Part shown: positions 27,646-37,063 of the stretch, piece by piece
How the letters are laid out: each line of letters begins with the position of its first letter
How positions within the stretch are numbered: position 1 is the first letter of the stretch
DNA from: Candidatus Kuenenia stuttgartensis
Lineage (GTDB): Bacteria; Planctomycetota; Planctomycetia; Pirellulales; UBA1268
DNA length: 51,276 bases
Direction: 5' to 3'
NCBI GenBank assembly: GCA_945873085.1
Contig: CAMCCR010000003.1
Location: 1-51,276 of the forward strand
Translations under genes and position numbers: made by a program
Notes under the pieces: generated by a model
Told to the model about the DNA's origin: nothing
Seen by the model: only the letters and a program-made list of their open reading frames with translations
The model's database searches: none

Positions 27646-30036
27646 ATGCAACTCGACAACCTCAATGAGTCGCAGCGTCTGGCGGCCACACACATGGAAG
27701 GCCCGCTTCTGGTCCTCGCAGGGCCCGGCAGCGGCAAAACCCGTGTCGTCACTCACCGGATCGCCCACCTCATCTCGCAGGGCGTTCCGGCCAGGAACAT
27801 CGTCGCACTCTCCTTCACCAACAAAGCTGCCGACGAGATGCGCCGCCGCGTGACAGCACTCGTTGGTCCTCAGGCGGTGGAAATGGGAACGTTTCACCGG
27901 TTCGCGGCCCGGCTGCTCCGCACCCACGCCAGGATGGTCGGACTGACGAGCGATTATTCGATCCTCGACACCGATGACTCCGGATCAGTGATGAAGCGGG
28001 CGGCGAAGCGCCTCGGGCTGAACCTCACGCACACCCCAGTCGACCGTCTCGCGGGAATCATCAGCCGTGCCAAGAATGACCTCCGGACACCGGAGACCTT
28101 CGAGCCCGGTTGGGGACGGCCGGCCGACGAGGTCGCCGTGCGATTGTGGCCCGTCTATCAACAGATGATGCTCGAGTGCAACGCCGTCGACTTCGACGAC
28201 CTGCTCGTCCATGTGGCACGGTTGATCATCGACAACCCGGAACTCCGCAGCCAACTCGACGCCCGCCACCGCTGGATTCTCGTCGACGAATACCAGGACA
28301 CCAACGCCGCTCAGTATGCGATTCTCCGCGGCCTGTCGATCGATTATCCGAATCTCTCGGTGACGGGCGATCCCGACCAGGCGATCTATGGGTGGCGCGG
28401 GGCGAGCATCCGCAACATCCTGGAGTTCGAACGCGATTACCCCTCCGCAAGTGTTGTGAAACTCGAGCACAACTACCGCAGCACGGCCAACATCCTCGCG
28501 ACGGCCGACCGCCTCATCGCGCACAACACCCGGCGGAAGCAGAAACGCCTCCTCACCGATGCGCCTGACGGATCCCCGGTCCGCATCGTGCTCGATGCGT
28601 CAGGACACGAAGAGGCTGAACGGATCGCCGACGAAATCGCCATGTCGATCACGACGTCGGCTCGCTCCCCTCGCGATTTCGCGATCCTCTTCCGGACTAA
28701 TGCGCTCTCCCGTTCCCTCGAGGTCGCGCTTCGTTCCCGGGGCGTCCCTTATCAGCTTCTCCGCGGAGTCGAGTTCTTCAAGCGACGGGAAATCCGCGAC
28801 GTTGTCGCCTGGCTGCGGCTCCTGCGGAATCCGCGCGACGACGAAGCACTCCTCCGGGTCGTCAACGTTCCCGCACGCGGCATCGGTCGACAGTCGCTCG
28901 ATCTCCTCTCGGCGTGGGCCGCCGACCACCCCATGCCACTCCTCACCGCCTGTGGACGGGCGAAGTCGGTCCCTGGTCTGTCAGCACGGGCAGCGACGTC
29001 GATCGGTCGATTTGCCGCACTCCAGGCCTCGCTCGCCAGGGTCGCAGCGAGCGAACCGTCGGTAGCGGCGCTCCTCGAAGCAGTGCTCGAGCAGACTGGC
29101 TACCGCGCCATGCTGGCCGACGACGAGGACGAAGAGGGGGATGACCGTCTGGCGAACGTCGAGGAATTGATCACGGCGGCCAGGCAGGCCGATGCCGCGT
29201 ACGCGTCCGACCCGCAGGGACGCGAGGAAGACGAATCGCCGCTCGGCTCCTTCCTCGACACGACGGCTCTGGTGGCAGACACCGACGTCTGGGACCCTGC
29301 CGCCGACCGGGTGTCGCTGATGACGTTCCATGCCGCCAAAGGGCTCGAGTTCCCGGTCGTCTTTCTCGTGGCGATGGAGGACGGGATTCTTCCCCACCAA
29401 CGGAGCCTCGATCACCCCGATCAACTCGAGGAGGAACGGCGACTGGTGTTCGTGGGAATTACCCGCGGCATGGAACAGGTTCACGCCAGTTGTGCCCGGA
29501 TGCGCGACTACCGGGGAACCCGAAGGATCGGCTGCCCAAGCCTGTTTCTCGCCGAGATCACGGGCGCCGGAACGGAGGTGACCGGCAGCGAGGCGCCGGC
29601 AGGGAACGCACTCGGCGGACGGCGACCGGGCGCCGATGACGAATCCCAACTGCCCCCCGACTCCTGGGACGAAGATCAGGGCTGGGCAGCGCCGAGGGCC
29701 GACAGACGCCCTCCTGCGGTGAGGGATGACGGCTTGGTCATGGACCTCGATGACGAGGCCTCGCCACCGGTGCGTTCCAGGACGACCTCACGACAAGCCC
29801 GCCCAGCACCGGCGCTGGAGACAGCCGCCGATCTCGCCGAAAGGACAACCGGGCGGCAGCCCCCCACCCCCGTGATCCAAGGGCAGCGCGTGCGGCATGC
29901 CGAATACGGCGAGGGCACCGTCGCCGGCGTGAGCGGTACCGGCGTGCGGTCGGTCGCAACGGTGATCTTCGATGGCACCGCCGGGACACGACGCTTCATC
30001 CTCTCCCACGGCGCCCTCGAACCCATCGCGGACTGA
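27646..30036 (+). CDS. pcrA: UvrD/PcrA-family superfamily 1 DNA helicase
   Basis: A 3'-5' SF1A helicase involved in repair and clearing of replication obstacles. Motifs in order: Q motif LNESQRLAA, Walker A GPGSGKT (motif I), LSFTNKAADEM (Ia), VDEYQDTN (II), VTGDPDQAIYGWRGA (III), HNYRST (IV), MTFHAAKGLEFPVVFLV (V) and RLVFVGITRGM (VI). The length of 796 residues is typical for PcrA/UvrD. The acidic low-complexity linker near residues 640-740 precedes a C-terminal Tudor-like PcrA module (GQRVRHAEYGEGTV). The ATG at 27646 is preceded by AGGAAC. A uvrD name would be equally fair; the C-terminal module favours PcrA. It ends 17 bp from the convergent nucleotide-sugar gene. Confidence 0.95.
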   Translation: MQLDNLNESQRLAATHMEGPLLVLAGPGSGKTRVVTHRIAHLISQGVPARNIVALSFTNKAADEMRRRVTALVGPQAVEMGTFHRFAARLLRTHARMVGLTSDYSILDTDDSGSVMKRAAKRLGLNLTHTPVDRLAGIISRAKNDLRTPETFEPGWGRPADEVAVRLWPVYQQMMLECNAVDFDDLLVHVARLIIDNPELRSQLDARHRWILVDEYQDTNAAQYAILRGLSIDYPNLSVTGDPDQAIYGWRGASIRNILEFERDYPSASVVKLEHNYRSTANILATADRLIAHNTRRKQKRLLTDAPDGSPVRIVLDASGHEEAERIADEIAMSITTSARSPRDFAILFRTNALSRSLEVALRSRGVPYQLLRGVEFFKRREIRDVVAWLRLLRNPRDDEALLRVVNVPARGIGRQSLDLLSAWAADHPMPLLTACGRAKSVPGLSARAATSIGRFAALQASLARVAASEPSVAALLEAVLEQTGYRAMLADDEDEEGDDRLANVEELITAARQADAAYASDPQGREEDESPLGSFLDTTALVADTDVWDPAADRVSLMTFHAAKGLEFPVVFLVAMEDGILPHQRSLDHPDQLEEERRLVFVGITRGMEQVHASCARMRDYRGTRRIGCPSLFLAEITGAGTEVTGSEAPAGNALGGRRPGADDESQLPPDSWDEDQGWAAPRADRRPPAVRDDGLVMDLDDEASPPVRSRTTSRQARPAPALETAADLAERTTGRQPPTPVIQGQRVRHAEYGEGTVAGVSGTGVRSVATVIFDGTAGTRRFILSHGALEPIAD

Positions 30037-30053
30037 TCGTCCGGGGCCGCCGC

Positions 30054-30995
30054 TCATCCGCTCCGCTCGCGCCACCACTGGATTGTCTCCGCGAGCCCCT
30101 GATCAAAATCGCGGGTCGGGTGCCAATCGAGCAACTTCCGGGCGCGGGAGATGTCGAGGCCGCGACGGGGTTGACCATCCGGCTTCGATCGATCCCAGAC
30201 AATCCGCCCCCGATAGCCGCAGCCCTTCACCACCTTCGCCACGAGGTCACGGATCGCGATTTCTTCCCCGCCACCGAGATTGATCGGAAGCGGATCCTCG
30301 ATCCGCTCAGCCGCCCTCACCACCGCCTCCGCGGCGTCCTCGACATGGAGGAACTCCCGAGTGGCCATCCCCGATCCCCAGCAGACCATCTCGGGCATGC
30401 CGGCCCGGCGTGCCTCCTCACTCCTTCGGATCAACGCCGGAATGACATGGCTCGTGGCTGGATCGAAATCGTCGCCGGGCCCGTAGAGATTCACCGGCAC
30501 CACCACCGCCGAGCGGAGTCCGTACTGCCGCCGGTAGGCGTCGAGCATCACGAAGAGCGCCTTTTTAGCGATCCCGTAAGGGGCATTGGTGACCTCTGGG
30601 TAGCCGTTCCAGAGGTCGTCCTCCTGGAACGGAACAGCGCAGTCACGCGGATACGCGCAGACCGTGCCGGTGTGGACGAACTTCTCCACGCCGGCCCGTC
30701 GGGCGTGCTCGACGAGATGCAGCCCCATCGCCATGTTGGCGTAAAAGAAACGCCCCGGAGACGCCCGATTCGCGCCGATGCCACCGACCTCTGCAGCCAA
30801 GTGAATCACGACGTCGGGCCGGGCTGTGTCGTAGAGGCGGGCGACGGCCGATTCGACGGTGAGGTCGCAGGAGTCGCGCCGCGGCACGATCAGCTGATCA
30901 TCGGAAACACCGCGGGCGCGAAGCACACGACAGACTGCCGTCCCCAGGAATCCGGCACCACCGGTGAGAACGATCCGCTTGCTCGAAAGGTCCAT
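30054..30995 (-). CDS. fcl: GDP-L-fucose synthase-like NAD(P)-dependent epimerase/reductase
   Basis: A short-chain dehydrogenase/reductase of about 313 residues starting at ATG 30995 (MDLSSKRIVLTGGAGFLG) with GAAGG upstream. The Rossmann motif is TGGAGFLG. The segment HLAAEVGGIGANRASPGRFF is diagnostic for GDP-fucose synthases. The TGTVCAYP region stands where the family has S/T-x-C-x-YP, and the catalytic Tyr-Lys pair is YGIAKKA. NLYGPGDDFDPATSHVIPAL fits the sugar-nucleotide pocket. The likely reaction is conversion of GDP-4-keto-6-deoxymannose to GDP-L-fucose. It lies downstream of the exosortase, chain-length and epsI genes, consistent with exopolysaccharide precursor supply. No gmd is visible. 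Confidence 0.85.
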   Translation of the reverse strand: MDLSSKRIVLTGGAGFLGTAVCRVLRARGVSDDQLIVPRRDSCDLTVESAVARLYDTARPDVVIHLAAEVGGIGANRASPGRFFYANMAMGLHLVEHARRAGVEKFVHTGTVCAYPRDCAVPFQEDDLWNGYPEVTNAPYGIAKKALFVMLDAYRRQYGLRSAVVVPVNLYGPGDDFDPATSHVIPALIRRSEEARRAGMPEMVCWGSGMATREFLHVEDAAEAVVRAAERIEDPLPINLGGGEEIAIRDLVAKVVKGCGYRGRIVWDRSKPDGQPRRGLDISRARKLLDWHPTRDFDQGLAETIQWWRERSG

Positions 30996-31077
30996 GCCTA
31001 AACCTTCGGGCCCCTCGACCACCGCTTGCCACGCTTTGTCTGCCGCCAGGAAGACGACCGCCCCGGTGGCTCCAGGA

Positions 31078-31860
31078 TCACGATGCGCCGCTTGAGGAAG
31101 GGCCAGAGGATCGTGTTCCCCGCTCAGCGGTTGTTGCCTCGGCGGGCGCCTCGTCAACGAAGATCACTCGATCGAACTCGGGGATCAGATCGGAGAGGAA
31201 CTGGAGGCCGGTTCGACTCCCCTCGCCACGCGGCATGGCCGTCTCGTCGATGATCGCGTAGATCTTGAACACTGAGGGGCTGTTGGCAAGTTCGATCCGG
31301 GCGATCTGGGGCGCGATCCACTTGCCAGTCACGGCGTAGGTCCAAAAAATACGCAGGCTTTCCCCCGGCTTCTTGAAGGAGCCCGAGAACGCCTCGGCCG
31401 TGGCGCCATCCTCGAGCGTGATCGTCTCCCGGTGTTCCTGTTCGGCGATCTCAAAGCCAGCGCTCGGATAACAGCGGTCCGGGGTGTGGCCTGAGGCATC
31501 GCTCGGAGTGGCGCAGACCACGAACACACCAACCCGGGCGCCGCTGTCAACGTTTTGATACTCGCGCGAGATGTGCCCAACCGCCCCGGCGACCTTGAGC
31601 TGTGCTGGGTCGGCATCAGTCTCGCCCACCATCCTCCACGGACCGAATTCCTTCGGAAACGACGCCTCCAGCCGCGTGGCATTCCGCTGGAGTTCCTCAC
31701 TGACGTTCTTTCCGGTCCAACGCCCCGTCAACACCCCCTGGGCAACCGTCACCCCAACCACGGCCACCAAGCCGAGGATCACCGGCGCCCACGTGGATAC
31801 GGTGGAGGCAGTGGATACGGTGGAGGCAGTGGATACGGTGGAGGCAGCGGTCGATTTCAT
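31078..31860 (-). CDS. epsI: Exosortase-associated protein EpsI
   Basis: About 260 residues. The N-terminus (MKSTAASTVSTASTVSTAST) is encoded by an 18-bp tandem repeat, followed by one membrane span (WAPVILGLVAVVGVTVAQGVL). The exported domain has FGPWRMVGETDADPAQL, SGHTPDRCYPSAGFEIAEQ and IFWTYAVTGKWIAPQIARIE, typical of EpsI/DUF3485 proteins found with exosortases. Its exact function is not settled. It lies 40 bp after the Wzc-like gene and precedes the GDP-fucose-synthase-like gene. Met 31860 is the only upstream ATG, so the repeat is translated unless an internal start is used. Confidence 0.85.
   Translation of the reverse strand: MKSTAASTVSTASTVSTASTVSTWAPVILGLVAVVGVTVAQGVLTGRWTGKNVSEELQRNATRLEASFPKEFGPWRMVGETDADPAQLKVAGAVGHISREYQNVDSGARVGVFVVCATPSDASGHTPDRCYPSAGFEIAEQEHRETITLEDGATAEAFSGSFKKPGESLRIFWTYAVTGKWIAPQIARIELANSPSVFKIYAIIDETAMPRGEGSRTGLQFLSDLIPEFDRVIFVDEAPAEATTAERGTRSSGPSSSGAS
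31793..31846 (-). repeat. Three perfect 18-bp tandem repeats inside epsI
   Basis: Plus-strand unit GTGGATACGGTGGAGGCA occurs three times without mismatch (31793, 31811, 31829). In the minus-strand gene each unit adds six residues (STVSTA-type), in frame, just before the membrane span. Copy number change would lengthen or shorten the cytoplasmic tail by six residues without a frameshift. Confidence 0.95.
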
Positions 31861-31900
31861 CTGTTCTGCAATCCTGCTGGGTCAAACGATCGGCGGACGA

Positions 31901-34171
31901 TCACGCCGGAAACCGCTTCGCATTTCCAGTCCCTGAATCACTCACCCCGCTGAGCACGCAACCAGCGACACGGACACCGGCCGACCGGAGCCGATCAACC
32001 GCCGCGAGCGTCGCGGGGACACTGCTGAGGTCGCGCATGGTGGCGATGATGGCGATGTCGCTCTGCCGCCCCATGATGAGTGTGTCGGCGTATGCCAGCA
32101 CCGGACCTGCATCGATGACGACATGATCGAAGGAATCGCGGAATCCCTGGATGATCCGGGGGAAATCCTGCCGGGAGAGCGCGGTGATCGCGTCGTAGTC
32201 GACCGCGCCCGCGGTGACCGCGAACAACCCGTCGATTGCCGTCGGCTGCACAACCTCGTTGTTGGTGGTCTCTCCGCGGAGCAGTTCCGCCATCCCGGGA
32301 GTCGAAGCGTCGAGTTGGAGCGCCGCATGAACAGACGGATTCCGCAGACTCCCCTCGACCAGAAGGGTGCGGTGATCAGATCTGGCGATGCTGGCGGCGA
32401 GATTGGCCGCCAAAGACGACTTGCCCTCCCGATCCCCGGCACTGGTCACGAGAATGACCCGCGCCGATTCGCGGTTTCCCTGAAGGATGAGGGTGCGGAT
32501 ACTGTCAACGCTCTCTGCCAGACGGTACTCGTTGGCACGGCCGCGCCTCGACTTGCCAACCCACGGAATCGTTCCAATCACCCGGACGCCGATCCTTGAT
32601 GGGATCTCCTCGGCATCTCCGAGCCTGTTCCGCAGGTACTCGAGGGCCACGACCAGACCACCACCGAACGTCACCCCGGCAAGCCCGGCAATCGCAGCGA
32701 GCAGCAATCGCTTCAAGGTGTCGTTGCCACCGGGCACCACGGCTTCCTCGAGGAGCGTGACCCGCGGTGGGGCGGTGAGATCAAGCGACGTGGCTTCGAG
32801 TTGGAGTCCGATCTGGTCGGTAACGCGGGAGAGTTGCTCGATCTCTCCCTTGCGATTCTCGAGATCGGCGTTGGCATTACCGAGATCGACGACCTGTTTC
32901 GAGATGTCCTCGTAGGTCGCCCGCGCCTTCCCGATCGATTTGACAAGCGTTTGCCGACGGAGGGCAAGTTCACGGGGACTGACGGCCCCACCAGTCGCCC
33001 CCCCCCCCGACCCGATCACGCCGAGGATCTGAGGCCGGAGTTTCGTCTTCGTTGCCTCGATCTGGCGGAGGATCTGCTGCCGCCGGCCGACCATCCGCCT
33101 CACCGCCGGCTCGTTCATGCCGCGGGCGCTCCGTTCGGCCTGGCCGAGAATCGCGTTGGTCAGTTCGGCGATCTGGGATTCGAGCGCGCGGATCTCCGGC
33201 TCGCGGGAGAGCGCCGCTTCGATCATGTCATCCGATGCAAACGCCTCGTCCGCACCCTCCCCTTCGCCGGCACCAGCCTCCCCCTCGCCGGCAACAGCCT
33301 CCGCTGCCTCCCCTTTCCGGAGGTCATAGACAGCGATCTCGGACTCGAGTCTTTCCAGATCATTCTCGGCCTGCACCATCCGGTTTCTGGCGGTGCTGAG
33401 CTGATCCATGAGGAGACCGCGCTGCGTCGCCACTTCCTGACTGTCGCGCGTGCCGAGCGTTCGGGCGAGGTCGTTGAAGGTCTCGCGCCGGCTGCGCAAT
33501 TCCGTCTGGTTTTCCTTGAATTTCTTCTCGAGTTGATCACGGCGACCGAGCCGATCCTGGCGATCCTTGTTGACGATGTCGTCGAGGTAGCAAGAGGTAA
33601 TCGCATTGAGGATCTTGGCTGTTTCCTCGGCGACCGCCCCGCGGAACTTCAGTTGCATCACCTCCGAGTCGCCCTGCACCACCGGTTCGATCGTCCTGGC
33701 TAACCATGCCTGAGGATCGTCCTGCTCGGTGATCATCCGCAGCGAAGAGATACCCGGCTTCCGCAGGGCTGCATTGAGCACAACGGGGCTGCGGAGCAAC
33801 TGCAGTTGAGTCTTGCGATAGGCGTCGTACTCGGCGCTCCGCCCCTCGCTGAGGAGGGTCCCGCTGGAGCGAATCCGCAACCACACCACCGCCTCGTAGC
33901 CGCGGGGCATAAACAGCCAGACGGGAACCGCAACGGCGATCCCCGTCAAAAGCCCGAGCGCCAGGGCCGGCAGCCAGCGTCTCCGCAAGGCATGGAGCAG
34001 ACGTTTGGCGTCGAGCCCGCCGTCACCGGCCGCATCGGCCGGAGCAACAGGGAAGGCCATGCCGGGTGCACTGGGCATTGCCAGCGCCGTATCACGCACG
34101 GCAAGGGCCCCGACCGACGGCAGCGGCACCTTGGGCTCAGTCGCGACGGCAACAGCAGCAGTTTCGCTCAT
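31901..34171 (-). CDS. Wzc-like polysaccharide chain-length protein with degenerate kinase domain
   Basis: A 756-residue protein. An N-terminal Wzz domain has TM1 (WLPALALGLLTGIAVAVPVWL) and a long periplasmic coiled-coil part with Glu/Arg/Leu-rich heptads. TM2 is LLLAAIAGLAGVTFGGGLVVA. The cytosolic domain resembles CpsD/CapB bacterial tyrosine kinases: Walker A-like SAGDREGKSSLAANLA and Walker B VVIDAGP. Walker A', normally DxDxR, reads LLVEGSLRNP, so both Asp are replaced. The C-terminus (GVSDSGTGNAKRFPA) lacks the usual Tyr cluster. Chain-length control is likely kept; tyrosine autophosphorylation is doubtful. The gene is 72 bp downstream of the exosortase gene and 40 bp upstream of epsI. 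Confidence 0.85.
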   Translation of the reverse strand: MSETAAVAVATEPKVPLPSVGALAVRDTALAMPSAPGMAFPVAPADAAGDGGLDAKRLLHALRRRWLPALALGLLTGIAVAVPVWLFMPRGYEAVVWLRIRSSGTLLSEGRSAEYDAYRKTQLQLLRSPVVLNAALRKPGISSLRMITEQDDPQAWLARTIEPVVQGDSEVMQLKFRGAVAEETAKILNAITSCYLDDIVNKDRQDRLGRRDQLEKKFKENQTELRSRRETFNDLARTLGTRDSQEVATQRGLLMDQLSTARNRMVQAENDLERLESEIAVYDLRKGEAAEAVAGEGEAGAGEGEGADEAFASDDMIEAALSREPEIRALESQIAELTNAILGQAERSARGMNEPAVRRMVGRRQQILRQIEATKTKLRPQILGVIGSGGGATGGAVSPRELALRRQTLVKSIGKARATYEDISKQVVDLGNANADLENRKGEIEQLSRVTDQIGLQLEATSLDLTAPPRVTLLEEAVVPGGNDTLKRLLLAAIAGLAGVTFGGGLVVALEYLRNRLGDAEEIPSRIGVRVIGTIPWVGKSRRGRANEYRLAESVDSIRTLILQGNRESARVILVTSAGDREGKSSLAANLAASIARSDHRTLLVEGSLRNPSVHAALQLDASTPGMAELLRGETTNNEVVQPTAIDGLFAVTAGAVDYDAITALSRQDFPRIIQGFRDSFDHVVIDAGPVLAYADTLIMGRQSDIAIIATMRDLSSVPATLAAVDRLRSAGVRVAGCVLSGVSDSGTGNAKRFPA

Positions 34172-34243
34172 GGGGGCGATACCTGGGATCAGAAACGGGA
34201 TTCACCAACGAGAACCTTGCCAACAACCAGCCCGGCCACCGCG

Positions 34244-35596
34244 TCAGCCCTTCCTCTGCGGAAACCCGACCACGGGCCCCGCGTTCCCTGTGCTCTTGCC
34301 AGCGGCACTGCCGGTGGTCCTGGCAGCGATCGGGCCGAGGCCGAGAACGGCGGGAGTTGCGGCCGTCTTGGCCTTGCGACCAGCGGCCTCCGGAACCGCC
34401 GCAGCCGAGCGGCCCAGCACGGCAGGCCCTTCGAACTCCGCAAGGAAAACGTTCGAAAGGATGTACTGCTCGGCCCACAGCATGGCCATGGCCATCGGCA
34501 TCATCACCAGACCCGCCCAGTCGTGGAACACACGCTCCGCGAACTCGGTATCGGCGACCTGATAGAGGACTCCCGTGACCGTGATCCGGATCGAGTTGAC
34601 CGCCAGCGCAATCGGAATAGCACTGGCAAGAATGATGGCGTTTTCCCACCAAGAGCGGCGACCTACCATGACCAGCCCGACTGACAACGCGCAGAAAATC
34701 GTCAACATTCGCAGCCCGCTGCAGGCATCGACGACACCGAGGTGCATCTCGCCGATCACGATCTGATTACCTTCTCGGTACGCCTCGAGCCCCAGCGTCT
34801 GGAGGGCGAACGTACTGACCATCGTGGCGGTTGTCTGGAGCGGCCCGAGGAGGTAGCGGGTCGCTTCGTCGGGGAGCGGATACATGAAGATGAGAAACAT
34901 CAGCGGGGCCCACGCCCAGCGGAACACGCTCCAGCCACCGAGCAGAATGAAAACTCCGCAGATGGCGGGGACAAACGTGTACATGTCGATCGTCACGATC
35001 CGGTAGCTGGCCGCGAACAGCCGCAATCCAAACGCGGCGGCGAGGAGGAGCAACCCCGCCAGCCGAGCCGAAAGCGCCACCGGTGCCGCGATCGGCTGCC
35101 GCCACCAGAAGAGGAGGGCCGCTGAAAACAGCGGCACAATCCATCCGTGGGCATACTGGGGGTTGGCCCACGCGATGTAGGCGTTGGTGAGACCGGGCAG
35201 ATAGCTGTAGATGAGCAGGCCGGTGAAGATCGCGATCGTGGTCATCGTCGTGCGCTGAAACGGATCGCGCATGTCGACACGAAACTCAGACCACTTCCGC
35301 TTCAGCTGACTGAAAAACTCTTCCTCGTCGTCGCCAACGGCGGCCCTCGGCTGGGCGGAAAACTGTGGCCGAGCCGCGCTGATGGTGGGCGCGGCGCCCC
35401 CTGCGGCAGGCGATGCCTCCACCGCCAGAGCCGCTTCGCCACCGATCTCTTCTCCCGACGCTCCGGGATTCTGATCAGACACCGCGACATCTCCGCCGGC
35501 AGCCGAAGGCTGGAGCACGGGGGGCTTGGCCCGGCTCGTGGCGGAAGCCGGGACGAGGGGAGCTTTGGGCCCGAGGCCGACGATGAGTGGTTTCAT
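34244..35596 (-). CDS. Exosortase
   Basis: A polytopic cysteine transpeptidase family that sorts PEP-CTERM-type proteins in bacteria with exopolysaccharide. I chose ATG 35596 (MKPLIVGLGPKAPLVPA). A ~110-residue Ala/Pro-rich cytosolic extension is followed by about eight spans. The catalytic triad is visible: Cys in VVDACSGLRML, Arg in AVNSIRITVTG, His in RVFHDWAGLVMM. The C-terminal ~65 residues form another Ala/Gly-rich tail. Both extensions are unusual for the family. It opens a cluster with the chain-length protein and EpsI, which supports the assignment. No protein with a PEP-CTERM-like C-terminal signal was found in this window. Confidence 0.9.
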   Translation of the reverse strand: MKPLIVGLGPKAPLVPASATSRAKPPVLQPSAAGGDVAVSDQNPGASGEEIGGEAALAVEASPAAGGAAPTISAARPQFSAQPRAAVGDDEEEFFSQLKRKWSEFRVDMRDPFQRTTMTTIAIFTGLLIYSYLPGLTNAYIAWANPQYAHGWIVPLFSAALLFWWRQPIAAPVALSARLAGLLLLAAAFGLRLFAASYRIVTIDMYTFVPAICGVFILLGGWSVFRWAWAPLMFLIFMYPLPDEATRYLLGPLQTTATMVSTFALQTLGLEAYREGNQIVIGEMHLGVVDACSGLRMLTIFCALSVGLVMVGRRSWWENAIILASAIPIALAVNSIRITVTGVLYQVADTEFAERVFHDWAGLVMMPMAMAMLWAEQYILSNVFLAEFEGPAVLGRSAAAVPEAAGRKAKTAATPAVLGLGPIAARTTGSAAGKSTGNAGPVVGFPQRKG

Positions 35597-35726
35597 GCAA
35601 CACCCTAACCTGCGAGTCAGAACCTCTGATCCTCGGTCAAGAGTATACACGATCGTGGAGGCCGATCTCACGCGTTCGCGTCACAGCCCAAGGAGGCCAA
35701 AAACCGCCTTGGACGCTTTCCGGGGA

Positions 35727-36833
35727 TCATTCCGCCCCCGCCCGCCACAGCCATCGCCAGGCCAGCAGAAATGCCGCCGTTGCCACCATCAAATCCCCCC
35801 CCGGGAACTCCTGTCGCTGCAAATACAGGGCGATGGGATCGACCAGGCGGGCGAGAAACGGCCCCCGATCACAGGCCGTCTCCGGCCTTGAAACGGCGCC
35901 CGGCCCGGGCTCGGGGAGGGAGGATGATCCAGGATCGATCGATGATGGTAGTTCTCCTTCGAGTGACGCCAAAACTGATTGGATCGATTCCGAAAACTCT
36001 CCCGTCGTTCCATCGGCGTTTTTGCCATCCCCCGCAGGGGGGTCGGGAGGAACAAGCGACGCCAACATCGCCCGGAGCCAGCCGACGACTGGTCGCAACA
36101 GCGCGATGCACGCTGCGGCCTGCCACCCCAGGATGGCTCCGACGAGCATCAACCCCTGCCGCCCCGCGGGCGTGGAAGAGACCCCAAGCAAGGCGCCACA
36201 GGCCAGTCCGCAAGCGGCGATTCCGAGTCCACGCCCCGGCCCTTGGCCCATCCAAGCCGGTTCCTCGAGGCCGATACCGACCGGGAGCAGCGCGTTCCAG
36301 CCGACGACGATCGCCAGCGCGATACCGAGGGCCATGCGGCTCCAGCGGGCCGGCACGACGCGCCCGTCGGCCTCTACGGCTGCCCCGAGAAGAAGATTGA
36401 AGAGGAGCCAGCCGTGGAGGCCGGCGACGGCGATGAGGAGCGGGTCGGGACGGAGGAGGAGGTTGTCGGCGCCGGGGCGAACGACACCGAAGGCCGCCCC
36501 AGGAAGTGTGCGGCCCCCCGAAAGGAGTTCCGCGGCGGCAACCCCGCCGATGACAACCGCCCCGACCGCCTCCACCAGCGGATACCTGGCGGCAATCATC
36601 GCGCCGCAGTCACGACAACGGCCCCCCAACAGCAGCCACCCGAACACCGGGACGTTGTCATACCAGCGAATGGCCGATCCGCACGACGGGCAGTGGGATC
36701 CTCCGTGCACGACCGACTCGCCACGCGGCAGACGATGGACCACGACGTTGAGGAAACTGCCGAGATTGCCCCCGATCAAGAGGAGTAATCCGATCACCAC
36801 AAGGTCTGTCAGAGGAATGATCCACTCGACCAT
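35727..36833 (-). CDS. Prepilin peptidase-like membrane protein, catalytic aspartates apparently lost
   Basis: Prepilin peptidases (A24/PilD) cleave and methylate type IV pilin-like leader peptides. Start ATG 36833 ([15 protein letters not shown]). The N-terminal methyltransferase-type domain is well conserved: [19 protein letters not shown], and the zinc pair CPSC...CRDC. The C-terminal peptidase domain departs from the family. Where ID-x-D...LP is expected the sequence is VEADGRVVP, and where GxGD is expected it is [15 protein letters not shown]. If the by-eye alignment is right, neither catalytic Asp is present. The tail (last ~120 residues) is long, acidic and Pro-rich with one more hydrophobic stretch. 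It may be a methyltransferase only or an inactive relative. Confidence 0.75.
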   Translation of the reverse strand: MVEWIIPLTDLVVIGLLLLIGGNLGSFLNVVVHRLPRGESVVHGGSHCPSCGSAIRWYDNVPVFGWLLLGGRCRDCGAMIAARYPLVEAVGAVVIGGVAAAELLSGGRTLPGAAFGVVRPGADNLLLRPDPLLIAVAGLHGWLLFNLLLGAAVEADGRVVPARWSRMALGIALAIVVGWNALLPVGIGLEEPAWMGQGPGRGLGIAACGLACGALLGVSSTPAGRQGLMLVGAILGWQAAACIALLRPVVGWLRAMLASLVPPDPPAGDGKNADGTTGEFSESIQSVLASLEGELPSSIDPGSSSLPEPGPGAVSRPETACDRGPFLARLVDPIALYLQRQEFPGGDLMVATAAFLLAWRWLWRAGAE

Positions 36834-37063
36834 CACGATCCCCGTCCTGTCGATGTCCTCACCGATCCGACACGGGCGGTGATCCAACTTGCCCGCCGCT
36901 CGATGCGGTGGTAGCTCTCCGGAAAAACCAGAGCTTTTCGGAATTGCCCCGGGCGAACGATGCCCTCGGATGGCTTTGTTCGAGGAAAGAATAGATTACT
37001 CGCTCGGCAACCTGAATGAGTTCGAACTCCCCAACGGCCCCTTTCACTCCAGGGAAGAGACTG

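Noticed and set aside
31793-31846. Tandem repeat considered as a CRISPR array
   Set aside because: The units are contiguous with no spacers and lie inside epsI.
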